NCBI GenBank assembly: GCA_021772875.1
Contig: JAJFLD010000206.1
Span: 1-10,152, forward strand
Source: Ghiorsea sp.
GTDB taxonomy: Bacteria; Pseudomonadota; Zetaproteobacteria; Mariprofundales; Mariprofundaceae
Direction: 5' to 3'
DNA length: 10,152 bases
A model generated the notes under the pieces. It saw only the letters and a program-made list of their open reading frames with translations. It searched no databases and was not told where the DNA came from. Position 1 is the first letter of the stretch. Each line of letters begins with the position of its first letter. This document shows positions 1 through 6,541 of this stretch, one piece after another. A program made the translations under genes and the position numbers.

Positions 1-243
1 GTTATTGAATCCTGCACAACGCAAGGCAATCAGTTTTACGCCAGCTGTGGCCAGTTGAGATAAAACAGCATAATCAAGACATTCATTGACGAAGATACAT
101 ACTGCTTGTTCATCATGGATTAAACTTACCGTATCAAGAGAAAGTTTTGTATCTACAAAACGAATGCGATGTTGGTAATGTTGGTTGGCAGCTAAAAAAT
201 AACGTTGATCATATTGTTTGGTATTAAAAAATAAAAGTTTCAT
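1..243 (-). CDS. ldhA: D-lactate dehydrogenase, N-terminal part (cut by window edge)
   Basis: Reading the minus strand from the ATG at 243 gives 81 codons that stay open to the window edge. The protein starts MKLLFFNTKQYDQRYF and reaches AVCIFVNE, then ALRCAGFNN, which is the N-terminal catalytic half-domain signature of NAD-dependent fermentative D-lactate dehydrogenases of the 2-hydroxyacid dehydrogenase family. These enzymes reduce pyruvate to D-lactate in the cytoplasm, reoxidising NADH. The NAD-binding domain and the catalytic Arg/Glu/His lie outside the window, so activity cannot be judged. A good ribosome binding site (AGAGGGG, 250-256 on the minus strand) stands 6 nt before the start. 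The gene follows purT after 50 bp in the same direction and may be read from the same transcript. Confidence 0.9.
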   Translation of the reverse strand, partial: MKLLFFNTKQYDQRYFLAANQHYQHRIRFVDTKLSLDTVSLIHDEQAVCIFVNECLDYAVLSQLATAGVKLIALRCAGFNN

Positions 244-269
244 TTTTTGCCCCTCTGCTGCTGAGCTTT

Positions 270-283
270 AATCTAGCTAGATT
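270..283. repeat. 14-nt perfect palindrome between purT and ldhA
   Basis: AATCTAGCTAGATT is its own reverse complement. It lies in the 50-bp gap after the purT stop and before the ldhA ribosome binding site. No T-run follows it in the direction of transcription and it has no loop, so it is a poor terminator. It could be an operator for ldhA or chance in AT-rich DNA. Confidence 0.35.
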
Positions 284-293
284 TATAAACGTT

Positions 294-1478
294 TTATAGT
301 TTAATGGTGATGTGTTGGGCAGCAACGATGGCTTTTTGGCGTGCTTGTTCAATGGATTCACCACGGGCAAGGGCAACTGCCATGCGGCGTTTGCCATGAA
401 CTTCAGGCTTGCCAAAGAGGCGAATTTGAGTGTTGGGCTCGCTTAAAGCATCCTCTAAACCACCAAAGCCCACTTGGCTCGAATCACCTTCAACAACAAT
501 TGGGCAAGATGCTGCTGGCCCATGTTGGATGATATTGGGAATAGGTAAGCCTAAAATCGCGCGGACATGCAATGCAAACTCGGATAAGTCTTGAGAAATG
601 AGTGTGACCAAACCTGTATCGTGAGGGCGAGGGGATACTTCACTGAAAATGGCTTCATCACCTTTAATAAATAGCTCCACGCCAAACAAGCCATAACCAC
701 CCAAAGCTTGAGTAACTTGAGCTGCAATGTGTTGCGCAGCTTTTAGAGCTGCATCCGACATAGCTTGGGGCTGCCATGATTCGCGGTAGTCACCATCCAC
801 TTGCAGATGACCAATAGGCAAACAAAAGGATGTGCCATCGCGGTGACGAATGGTGAGCAGCGTGATTTCATAATCAAAATCAACAAACCCCTCAACAATC
901 ACTTTGCCTTTACCTGCTCTGCCGCCTTCTTGGGCATAATGCCAAGCTTCTGGGATTTGAGCTTCTGATTTGACGACGGATTGTCCCTTGCCTGAAGAGC
1001 TCATGATGGGTTTGACTACACAAGGCAAACCAATGGTGGCAATGGCTGCTTCAAACTCAGCCAAGGTGCTGGCAAATTGGTAGGCGGATGTTGGTAAAGC
1101 TAATGTTTCAGCAGCCAGGCAGCGAATACCTTCGCGATTCATGGTGAGCTGAGTGGCCCGCGCAGTAGGAATGACGTTAAAACCTTCGGATTCAAGCTCA
1201 GCCAAGGTATCTGTGGCGATGGCTTCGACTTCAGGCACAATCAAATGTGGTTTTTCAGCTTCGATCAGAGCTCTAAGCAGTTCACCATCAAGCATGTCAA
1301 CAACATGACTGCGATGTGCCACTTGCATGGCGGGGGCATTTTCATAGCTGTCCACAGCAATCACTTCCACACCTAAGCGCTGCAATTCAATGGCCACTTC
1401 TTTGCCCAATTCACCAGAGCCAAGCAACATCACACGTGTTGCAACCGCTGTTAAGGGTGTACCGATTTGTATATTCAT
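294..1478 (-). CDS. purT: Formate-dependent phosphoribosylglycinamide formyltransferase (GAR transformylase 2)
   Basis: PurT makes formyl-GAR from glycinamide ribonucleotide, formate and ATP, the folate-independent version of the third step of purine synthesis. The protein is an ATP-grasp enzyme of 394 aa, close to the 392 aa of E. coli PurT. The N-terminal nucleotide-fold motif RVMLLGSGELGKEV, the AHRSHVVDMLDG segment, the ATP-binding loop VVKPIMSSSGKGQS, GGYGLFGVELF and the metal/ATP motif SEVSPRPHDTGLVT are all present and in order. The ATG at 1478 is chosen because MNIQIGTPLTAVATRVMLLG lines up with the E. coli start. An in-frame GTG at 1493 would add five residues. The site before the ATG (GTGAGAC) is a weak ribosome binding site. 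ldhA lies 50 bp downstream on the same strand. Confidence 0.97.
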   Translation of the reverse strand: MNIQIGTPLTAVATRVMLLGSGELGKEVAIELQRLGVEVIAVDSYENAPAMQVAHRSHVVDMLDGELLRALIEAEKPHLIVPEVEAIATDTLAELESEGFNVIPTARATQLTMNREGIRCLAAETLALPTSAYQFASTLAEFEAAIATIGLPCVVKPIMSSSGKGQSVVKSEAQIPEAWHYAQEGGRAGKGKVIVEGFVDFDYEITLLTIRHRDGTSFCLPIGHLQVDGDYRESWQPQAMSDAALKAAQHIAAQVTQALGGYGLFGVELFIKGDEAIFSEVSPRPHDTGLVTLISQDLSEFALHVRAILGLPIPNIIQHGPAASCPIVVEGDSSQVGFGGLEDALSEPNTQIRLFGKPEVHGKRRMAVALARGESIEQARQKAIVAAQHITIKL

Positions 1479-1743
1479 GATTGGTTGTCTCACTTTTAGT
1501 TTATGGCATGATTTTTAGCGCAGAGTACGCAGAGATATACAAAGAGACAATGCTTGATGGGCTTTAGTCTTGGCGTTAGGCCATAGCTATTGAAGAAATC
1601 ACTGCATGAATTTTAAAAGCAATCAAAGCAGGAAAAATAATCCCTTGTACCATCTATATTTTTGTCGTTATGTTTCGCGGCAAGTAAAAACAGAAGCGGT
1701 ATCTGCAAATAAGTATGATATGATTTACAAAGGAGATAAAAAT
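1479..1743. other. Intergenic region between divergent purT and the peroxidase gene
   Basis: This 265-bp gap must hold the promoters of purT (minus) and the peroxidase gene (plus). I see no strong sigma-70 pair; TATGAT near 1714 could be a -10 element for the peroxidase but lacks a matching -35. Near the purT side there is a short tandem repeat of CGCAGAG (1519-1525 and 1528-1534). The peroxidase reading frame is open upstream to 1606, but that stretch (NFKSNQSRKN...) does not resemble the family and is probably untranslated leader. Confidence 0.5.
1730..1735 (+). promoter_or_regulatory. Ribosome binding site that fixes the peroxidase start
   Basis: AAGGAG lies 8 nt before the ATG at 1744. 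It places the start directly at a Sec signal peptide. The open frame running further upstream to 1606 has no comparable site. Confidence 0.85.
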
Positions 1744-2727
1744 ATGAAAAAACCATTGCTATTGTTAGCATCAATGTGCTTTTTTGGGATGAGTGCTACT
1801 GCAGCACCTGAAATTCCTGAAGGCATGGGTGTTTTACCAACGGAAGTTCCTGTACCTGCCAATAATCCGATGAGTGATGCAAAAGTTGAATTGGGTAAAA
1901 AATTATATTTTGAACCAGCTGTATCCAAAAGTGGCGAATTTTCTTGTAACTCTTGCCACAACCTTGGCACTTGGGGCGTAGATAACCAAAAATTCTCAAT
2001 TGGACATATGTGGCAACGTGGTGGGCGGAATGCACCTACAGTGTTGAATTCTGGCTTTTGGAGTAAACAATTTTGGGATGGTCGTGCACCTTTGTTAGAA
2101 GATCAAGCCAAAGCCCCACCTTTAAATCCAGTGGAAATGGCTTCTGATAGCGCAGATGCTGTGATGACACGTTTAAAAAATGCAGGTTATGAACCAGAGT
2201 TTAAGGCTGTATTTGGCCCCAATGCTCTTAGTTTTGACAATATGGCCAAAGCGATTGCGGCATTTGAACGTACTTTGACTACACCTAACGCACCTTTTGA
2301 TAAGTTTGTGACAGGTAAAGGCACGATTTCAAAGGCAGCACAACGTGGTATGAAAAAAGTTGCAGAAGTAGGTTGTACTTCTTGCCATTCAGGTCCGTTG
2401 TTCACCAGCAATGCTTTTGTACCATTCATGCATGGTACGGATACAGGCTTGAAATCTGTAACAGGCAAGGATGAAGATGATCATGTGTTCCGTGTTCAAT
2501 CTTGGCGTAATGTTGCAATGACAGCGCCTTATTTTCATGATGGTTCGGCTGCAACATTGGCTGAGGCAGTGAAAATCATGGGTAAAGTACAACTTGATAC
2601 CGATCTTTCGAAAAACGATATAGCAGATATTGTTGCATTCTTAGAAACATTAACGGGTGAATCCCCCGTTGTGACTTTCCCCTTGTTGCCACGTCCTATG
2701 GATAAAGCATTGGATTGGAAAGAATAA
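1744..2727 (+). CDS. Periplasmic di-haem cytochrome c peroxidase
   Basis: The enzyme reduces H2O2 to water in the periplasm using electrons from small c-type cytochromes or azurin-like donors. The 327-aa precursor has a Sec signal peptide (KK, then a hydrophobic core, cleavage probably after SATAA at about residue 21). Two haem attachment sites are visible, CNSCH (68-72) and CTSCH (211-215). By spacing to Pseudomonas CcpA, H88 in SIGHMW corresponds to the distal His of the peroxidatic haem (His71), E131 in NPVEM to the catalytic Glu114, and M279 is the likely axial Met of the electron-transferring haem. NAPTVLN, FWDGRA and TAPYFHDG are typical family motifs. The gene is preceded by a clear ribosome binding site and followed by a strong terminator, so it appears to be monocistronic. 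I see no FNR-type box upstream. A MauG-like role is less likely because MauG has Tyr in place of M279. Confidence 0.95.
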   Translation: MKKPLLLLASMCFFGMSATAAPEIPEGMGVLPTEVPVPANNPMSDAKVELGKKLYFEPAVSKSGEFSCNSCHNLGTWGVDNQKFSIGHMWQRGGRNAPTVLNSGFWSKQFWDGRAPLLEDQAKAPPLNPVEMASDSADAVMTRLKNAGYEPEFKAVFGPNALSFDNMAKAIAAFERTLTTPNAPFDKFVTGKGTISKAAQRGMKKVAEVGCTSCHSGPLFTSNAFVPFMHGTDTGLKSVTGKDEDDHVFRVQSWRNVAMTAPYFHDGSAATLAEAVKIMGKVQLDTDLSKNDIADIVAFLETLTGESPVVTFPLLPRPMDKALDWKE

Positions 2728-2760
2728 ACACGCTTTTTTAAAGCAGTAAAAATCTTAAAT

Positions 2761-2803
2761 AACATCGCGGTATGGCATTGTGCTTGCCGCGATGTTTTTG
2801 TTT
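2761..2803 (+). terminator. Rho-independent terminator of the peroxidase gene
   Basis: A perfect 10-bp stem (AACATCGCGG at 2761-2770 pairing with CCGCGATGTT at 2787-2796) encloses a 16-nt loop and runs into a T-rich tail (TTTTTGTTT). It begins 33 nt after the peroxidase stop codon. Confidence 0.88.
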
Positions 2804-2819
2804 GGACATGATACACCTT

Positions 2820-3176
2820 ATGACAAATATCCCTACGCGCCAAACATTACAAACTGCCCATGTAAAAAAAGCGCCCATGCAAATTGTGATGGTGATTCTT
2901 CCCGTCTGGCTTGTGAGCTTAGTTCTATCTTTTGCAATGCCTTTTACAGGTATTTTTTTCTCTTTGGTTGCGATGCTGGCTTTGTTCACCTTACCTTTTA
3001 AAGCAAGAGAAGGTGCTTGCCCAGCATGTGGCACAAAAAAACTTTTCCCGTTTTCTGGTTTTGGTGGCATCTGTAAAGGTTGTGGCCATGAACTTGTGCT
3101 CAGAGATAATATGATACATTTGTTGGAAGAAAAACCTAAACGCGCGCGTACAGGCTCTGGTCGGAGCAATCGTTAG
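2820..3176 (+). CDS. Small membrane protein with C-terminal zinc ribbon, function unknown
   Basis: I do not recognise a named family. From the ATG at 2820 the protein has 118 residues: a short hydrophilic N-terminus, two closely spaced hydrophobic segments (about 21-40 and 42-60), then a zinc-ribbon-like module with CPAC (67-70) and CKGC (85-88), and a basic tail rich in Lys and Arg (105-118). This suggests a hairpin in the inner membrane with a cytoplasmic metal-binding and perhaps nucleic-acid-contacting tail, which is inference. The start is uncertain: the frame is open back to 2772 inside the peroxidase terminator loop, ATGs occur at 2808, 2820 and 2877, and none has a strong ribosome binding site. 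The PhnA-family gene follows after 51 bp on the same strand, and both proteins carry CxxC pairs. Confidence 0.72.
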   Translation: MTNIPTRQTLQTAHVKKAPMQIVMVILPVWLVSLVLSFAMPFTGIFFSLVAMLALFTLPFKAREGACPACGTKKLFPFSGFGGICKGCGHELVLRDNMIHLLEEKPKRARTGSGRSNR

Positions 3177-3227
3177 CAATCAAGCAAAGTTCTTGTATGG
3201 TTCGGCAAAATTTAAGGTGGGTTTATC

Positions 3228-3806
3228 ATGAGTGTAGAGCAAGTTTTACAGGCACGCAGCGAAGGGAAATGTGAACTTTGTGCGGCAACTGACGATTTAA
3301 GTGTTTATGAAGTACCATCTAGCCCAAGTGAGGGTGCAGAGAGTTGTGTTTTGCTTTGTGATACCTGCAAAACGCAAATAAAAAACCCTGAGCAAGTTGA
3401 TGTGAATCACTGGCGTTGTTTGAATGATAGCATGTGGAGTGCTGAGCCTGCGGTGCAAGTATTGGCATGGCGTATGTTGACACGTTTGAGTGGTGAAGGT
3501 TGGCCACAAGATTTGCTTGATATGATGTATTTAGAAGATGATGTTAAAGCTTGGGCAGCAGCATCTGCTGAAGGCCAAGATGCTGCTGATGTAGTGGTTC
3601 ACCGAGATAGCCATGGCGCAATTTTAGAAGCTGGTGATACGATTACCTTGATTAAAGACTTGGTGGTTAAAGGTGGTGGTTTTACGGCCAAACGTGGCAC
3701 AGCAGTGCGCGGTATTCGTTTGGTCGCCGACAATGCAGGTCATATTGAAGGCAAGGTTAATGGTCAGACAATTGTGATTTTAACCGAGTTTACGAAAAAA
3801 TCTTAG
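3228..3806 (+). CDS. PhnA/YjdM-family zinc-ribbon protein
   Basis: This 192-aa protein belongs to the PhnA family, named from the E. coli phn region; its member YjdM is not needed for phosphonate breakdown, so the name should not be taken as a function. It has an N-terminal zinc ribbon with CELC (15-18) and CDTC (44-47), the conserved NHWRCLNDSMWS segment (60-71), a helical middle, and a C-terminal SH3-like PhnA domain (about 123-192) with DSHGAILEAGDTITLIKDL and KRGTAVRGIRLV. It is the long form found in many proteobacteria; E. coli YjdM is about 111 aa. The ATG at 3228 follows an AAGGTGGG ribosome binding site. The gene ends 5 nt from the end of the convergent cutA gene, and no phosphonate genes are nearby. 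Confidence 0.93.
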   Translation: MSVEQVLQARSEGKCELCAATDDLSVYEVPSSPSEGAESCVLLCDTCKTQIKNPEQVDVNHWRCLNDSMWSAEPAVQVLAWRMLTRLSGEGWPQDLLDMMYLEDDVKAWAAASAEGQDAADVVVHRDSHGAILEAGDTITLIKDLVVKGGGFTAKRGTAVRGIRLVADNAGHIEGKVNGQTIVILTEFTKKS

Positions 3807-3811
3807 TGGGT

Positions 3812-4126
3812 TTATTTTAATGATGAGGTGAGCCAGTTGTGGTAATCACGACTAGTTTTTGCATCCAAACAAATGATTTCTGGTGTGTCGTAAGGATGAT
3901 TGGCCTTTAACCATGCAATGACTGCTTTGAGATGCGTTTTGTTGGTTTTGATTTGGAGATAAAACTCTTCTTCCCTACACACATCCCCGTGCCATAGATA
4001 AAATGAAAGACCAGCAGCAGATATCTGAATACAAGCTGCAAGTTTTGTTGTTAGTAAACCTTGAGCAAGGTTTTCGGCTGCTTTTTTAGTATCTACACTT
4101 GTAAGGATGACTTTGAGTGCTTTCAT
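3812..4126 (-). CDS. cutA: CutA family divalent-cation tolerance protein
   Basis: CutA proteins are small, very stable trimers with a ferredoxin-like fold, linked to tolerance of copper and other divalent metals in E. coli; the molecular role is still unclear. The 104-aa length is normal. Family motifs are the N-terminal VILTSVDTKKAAENLA, LAACIQI (29-35), SFYLWHGDV followed by an acidic EEE (41-54), LQIKT (57-61), HPYDTPEII (77-85) and a terminal YHNWL (95-99). The start ATG at 4126 overlaps the TGA of the upstream DUF1499 gene (ATGA, 4 nt), so translation is probably coupled. It is the last gene of a three-gene minus-strand operon and converges on the PhnA-family gene with a 5-nt gap. Confidence 0.94.
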   Translation of the reverse strand: MKALKVILTSVDTKKAAENLAQGLLTTKLAACIQISAAGLSFYLWHGDVCREEEFYLQIKTNKTHLKAVIAWLKANHPYDTPEIICLDAKTSRDYHNWLTSSLK

Positions 4127-4563
4127 AAAGCTTGTTTGATAGCTGCTACACGCTTGCGATTCACGCCGAAATCAGAGCGACCGATACGAGAAGCAGAACG
4201 CATGTGAACCAACTGCGTGTCCGCATCATATCTTAGCTCTACATCATCAACATAATGAAAAACTGAAGTTGTAAAGGTTGTATGGATATAGTTTTTTTGT
4301 TCAGTTTTAATAACACCACCTTGGGCAAGAATAACTTCTTTTATCCTATCCATGCTCGTGTTGAAAGGTTCCACATAGTGTTGTTTATCGTTGTTTGTAT
4401 GTGCTTCGCTACAAACACAATTGGGAGAATCGGGGCAGGGGCGTAAAACTTTGTTTCCTAGGCCTAAGTTGCCAGGCGTTTTTTGTGACATGACCGCCAT
4501 TACGATATAAGCAAGTAAACCAAGGGTCAGTAAGATACCTATTGAAAATAACACTGTTTTCAT
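4123..4563 (-). CDS. DUF1499 family membrane-anchored protein
   Basis: The 146-aa protein starts with one hydrophobic segment (about 4-25), either an uncleaved anchor or a signal sequence, followed by the DUF1499 domain. The family hallmarks are LRPCPDSPNCVCS (40-52) and SASRIGRSDFGVNRKR (123-138). The function of DUF1499 is not established. There is no lipobox at the N-terminus (the hydrophobic core is followed by MSQKTPGN without a suitable Cys), so this is not a lipoprotein. The start at 4563 overlaps the TGA of the upstream yjbR-like gene by 4 nt (ATGA), and its own TGA overlaps the cutA start in the same way. This makes it the middle gene of a tightly coupled operon. Confidence 0.88.
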   Translation of the reverse strand: MKTVLFSIGILLTLGLLAYIVMAVMSQKTPGNLGLGNKVLRPCPDSPNCVCSEAHTNNDKQHYVEPFNTSMDRIKEVILAQGGVIKTEQKNYIHTTFTTSVFHYVDDVELRYDADTQLVHMRSASRIGRSDFGVNRKRVAAIKQAL

Positions 4564-4922
4564 GTTTTGAATCCTCCAAGTAATCTTTCTTTATCTTTTT
4601 TTGTAAGCTTGTTGACCACCAAGTGATAAGAGTCATCTATCATTTTATGCACCAAATCTTCAGGCACTGAACCATCTAAAAGTACACTGTTCCAATGTTC
4701 TTTATTCATGTGGTAGGCAGGCGTGATGCCATCATACATAGAACGCCAAATGATGGCCTCATCAGGATCACATTTGAGGTTGATGCCGATATCACCAATC
4801 AAGGCAAACATCTTTTTCATCACTTTATAAACCACCACATCTTCACCAAAAGGATAACTTTTAGCAGCACCCTTTTTGGCGAGAAGATAAGCTTCGATGT
4901 GTGGTGGTGTTTGGTATTTCAT
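4560..4922 (-). CDS. MmcQ/YjbR family protein
   Basis: At 120 aa this has the usual length for the MmcQ/YjbR family, small cytoplasmic proteins with a CyaY-like fold that are often annotated as DNA-binding on limited evidence. Visible motifs are YPFGEDVVVYKV (23-34), MFALIG (38-43), INLKCDPDEA (47-56), AYHMNKEHWNSV (69-80) and the C-terminal DDSYHLVVNKL (96-106). The ATG at 4922 follows a moderate ribosome binding site (AAGG). It is the first gene of the operon with DUF1499 and cutA and is divergent from rluE, with only 46 bp between the two start codons, so the two promoters must be packed into that gap or overlap the genes. Confidence 0.9.
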   Translation of the reverse strand: MKYQTPPHIEAYLLAKKGAAKSYPFGEDVVVYKVMKKMFALIGDIGINLKCDPDEAIIWRSMYDGITPAYHMNKEHWNSVLLDGSVPEDLVHKMIDDSYHLVVNKLTKKDKERLLGGFKT

Positions 4923-4968
4923 TGACCATACCTTTCCATAAATGCCCTAATTTGCATAGAGTTTGTCC

Positions 4969-5574
4969 ATGACCACGATTCGATTCAACAAACCCTTTGA
5001 TGTTATGACACAATTCAGTGCCCATGAGGGTAAACAAACACTTGCCGACTTTATTGCCATAAAAAAGGTATATCCAGCAGGACGTTTGGACAGGGATAGT
5101 GAAGGTTTGTTATTGCTCACTGATGATGGCGCTCTACAAAATCATATTTCACATCCCAAACATAAATTGAAAAAAACCTATTGGGCACAAGTGGATGGCC
5201 TGATTACCAGCCAAGCCATTATGCAGTTACGCGCTGGTGTGATGCTTAAAGATGGTAAAACCAAACCTGCACAAGCTGAAATTATGGAAGAACCAACATG
5301 GCTTTGGGCGAGAAATCCACCAATTCGGGAGCGGGCGAATATCCCAACTTCTTGGTTGCGTTTGGAGATCAGTGAAGGGCGGAATCGACAGGTGCGTCGT
5401 ATGACAGCTGCGGTGGGATTTCCTACCTTACGTTTGATTCGTTATGCCATTGGGCCAATCACTTTGGATGGGTTGCCTCTGGGGACAACGGATGTTGTGG
5501 ATGAAAGTATGTTATGGTCGTTGTTTCCAAAACAGAAAGTGCAGCCTTACAAGAGAAAAGTTTATCCGCGCTAA
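4969..5574 (+). CDS. rluE: 23S rRNA pseudouridine(2457) synthase
   Basis: RluE isomerises U2457 of 23S rRNA to pseudouridine. The 201-aa protein has the RsuA/RluE family core: NKPFDVMTQF (7-16), the catalytic motif AGRLDRDSEGLLLLT (37-51, catalytic Asp is D41), KTYWAQVDG (69-77), WLWARNPPIRERANIPTSWL (111-130), EGRNRQVRRMTAAVGFPTLRL (136-156) and a RYAIG segment. The WLWxRNPPIRER stretch separates RluE from RluB, RluF and RsuA. Like E. coli RluE it has no N-terminal S4 domain. The ATG at 4969 is preferred; an in-frame TTG lies two codons upstream at 4963. No strong ribosome binding site is seen. It is divergent from the yjbR-like gene and converges on the VF530 gene with a 9-nt gap. Confidence 0.94.
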   Translation: MTTIRFNKPFDVMTQFSAHEGKQTLADFIAIKKVYPAGRLDRDSEGLLLLTDDGALQNHISHPKHKLKKTYWAQVDGLITSQAIMQLRAGVMLKDGKTKPAQAEIMEEPTWLWARNPPIRERANIPTSWLRLEISEGRNRQVRRMTAAVGFPTLRLIRYAIGPITLDGLPLGTTDVVDESMLWSLFPKQKVQPYKRKVYPR

Positions 5575-5583
5575 AGAGGGTGT

Positions 5584-5838
5584 TTAAGCTTCAGGCCAGA
5601 TACTTTTGCGTTGCACACCTTTTTTCTCATCCAACATATCGCGATACAAATATTCTACTTTTGTTCTTGCCCAAGGGGTTTTGCGTAGAAAAGCCAAGCT
5701 GGATTTGATGGATGGATTGTTATTAAAACAACGTACTTTGACATGAATGCCTAACTCACCCCAGCCATAAAAGGAAACGAGCTCGTTGAGCATCATCTCT
5801 AAAGTGATACCATGCATGGGATCGTTATGTTGATGCAT
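5584..5838 (-). CDS. VF530 family (DUF2132) DNA-binding-like protein
   Basis: This 84-aa protein matches the VF530 family, named from a Vibrio fischeri structure and described as a possible DNA-binding domain; its role in the cell is unknown. Conserved stretches are HNDPMHGITLEMMLNELV (4-21), FYGWGELG (23-30), RCFNNNPSIKSSLAFLRKTP (36-55) and WARTKVEYLY (56-65). The last 20 residues are basic and variable. The start ATG at 5838 shares one base with the TGA of the PagL-like gene (TGATG), which implies translational coupling. No functional link between a lipid A deacylase and this protein is known, so the coupling may simply reflect a compact genome. Confidence 0.88.
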   Translation of the reverse strand: MHQHNDPMHGITLEMMLNELVSFYGWGELGIHVKVRCFNNNPSIKSSLAFLRKTPWARTKVEYLYRDMLDEKKGVQRKSIWPEA

Positions 5839-6392
5839 CAGAAAGCTTTATGGTCAAACGCGTAATTGAATTGGAGCAGGTAAAGGTTAACACCAGCATT
5901 GCCTTTGGTGAAACCGCCATTGGATAAGTGGCGAGCTTTGAGAATCATGGCCCATTGATGGGATAAGCGTAAACCTACACCAGCAAAGGAATTAAATTCA
6001 AAAGCAGTGGCTAAGCGGTCTATGCTTCCAGGATTAGAGAAAAAATGTGGCCCAAAACCCATTTCAGCAAATACTTTACCCGCAGGGGTTGCCATGTCGT
6101 CACTGCGAAGCATGAAATTTGCGGATAGATGGTAGGCTCGAGCACCTGTTTTTTTCCATGTGTTTGTAGCAAAACCAAGGTCTAAATATGGCTCGCTGAA
6201 ATAATCTGCAAGAAAATCAGGTGGTGTGATATGTTGAATCATATCCAGTTGCAACCATGAATTTACCCCCGTGCCATGGCCATAAGTGATAGCCATTTCT
6301 TCAGGATTAAAATCATAGGCATGTGCTGTTTGGGCAGGTGCCAAAGTGATGAGCAGCATAAAAAGTATAGCGTAGTATTTTAAATATTTCAT
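5838..6392 (-). CDS. PagL-like lipid A 3-O-deacylase / acyloxyacyl hydrolase family outer-membrane protein
   Basis: PagL proteins are small outer-membrane beta barrels that remove the 3-O acyl chain of lipid A. The 184-aa precursor has a Sec signal peptide (cleavage probably after AHA at residue 25), alternating beta-strand patterns, the family core FNSFAGVGLRLSHQW (133-147) and the active-site motif ARHLSNGG (153-160), with H155 and S157 matching the catalytic His and Ser of Pseudomonas PagL. It ends with aromatic Phe, as outer-membrane barrels do. In Pseudomonas PagL the catalytic Glu lies 14 residues after the His; here that position is N169, so activity should not be assumed. A candidate promoter is seen at 6422-6450. 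No clear ribosome binding site precedes the ATG at 6392. Confidence 0.85.
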   Translation of the reverse strand: MKYLKYYAILFMLLITLAPAQTAHAYDFNPEEMAITYGHGTGVNSWLQLDMIQHITPPDFLADYFSEPYLDLGFATNTWKKTGARAYHLSANFMLRSDDMATPAGKVFAEMGFGPHFFSNPGSIDRLATAFEFNSFAGVGLRLSHQWAMILKARHLSNGGFTKGNAGVNLYLLQFNYAFDHKAF

Positions 6393-6421
6393 AGTTGGTA
6401 AATCGAATGATGAAGCGAGGT

Positions 6422-6450
6422 CTTACAAAAGGCTACACTTTATTTGTCTA
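6422..6450 (-). promoter_or_regulatory. Candidate sigma-70 promoter for the PagL-like gene
   Basis: On the minus strand TAGACA (6445-6450, 5 of 6 to the -35 consensus) and TGTAAG (6422-6427, 4 of 6 to -10) are separated by 17 bp. Transcription would begin about 20-25 nt before the start codon at 6392. Confidence 0.4.
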
Positions 6451-6541
6451 TTTAAATGCTAGAGATATGCCATTAGGTTTTGTTATAGATGAAGGCTAGC
6501 TTTAGTGCATAAATTTTCATCCAATACGAAGGAGGATTGAT

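Noticed and set aside
1554..1567. FNR/ANR-type box (TTGAT half-site) upstream of the peroxidase
   Set aside because: The second half is TTTAG rather than ATCAA, so only half a site is present.
1606..1743. 46-codon N-terminal extension of the peroxidase
   Set aside because: It would bury the signal peptide, has no ribosome binding site at its ATG and does not resemble the family. AAGGAG before the ATG at 1744 is far better.
2732..2744. GCTTTTTTAAAGC hairpin as the peroxidase terminator
   Set aside because: The stem is only 5 bp with a 3-nt loop and no T-run after it; the 10-bp stem at 2761-2796 explains termination much better.
3228..3806. Phosphonate-use role for the PhnA-family gene
   Set aside because: The name is historical, no phn genes are nearby, and the zinc-ribbon/SH3-like domains do not imply a C-P bond activity.
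6393..6541. LexA/SOS box in front of the dinB unit
   Set aside because: No CTGT-N8-ACAG or similar palindrome is found. The lineage may use another LexA motif, which I cannot test.
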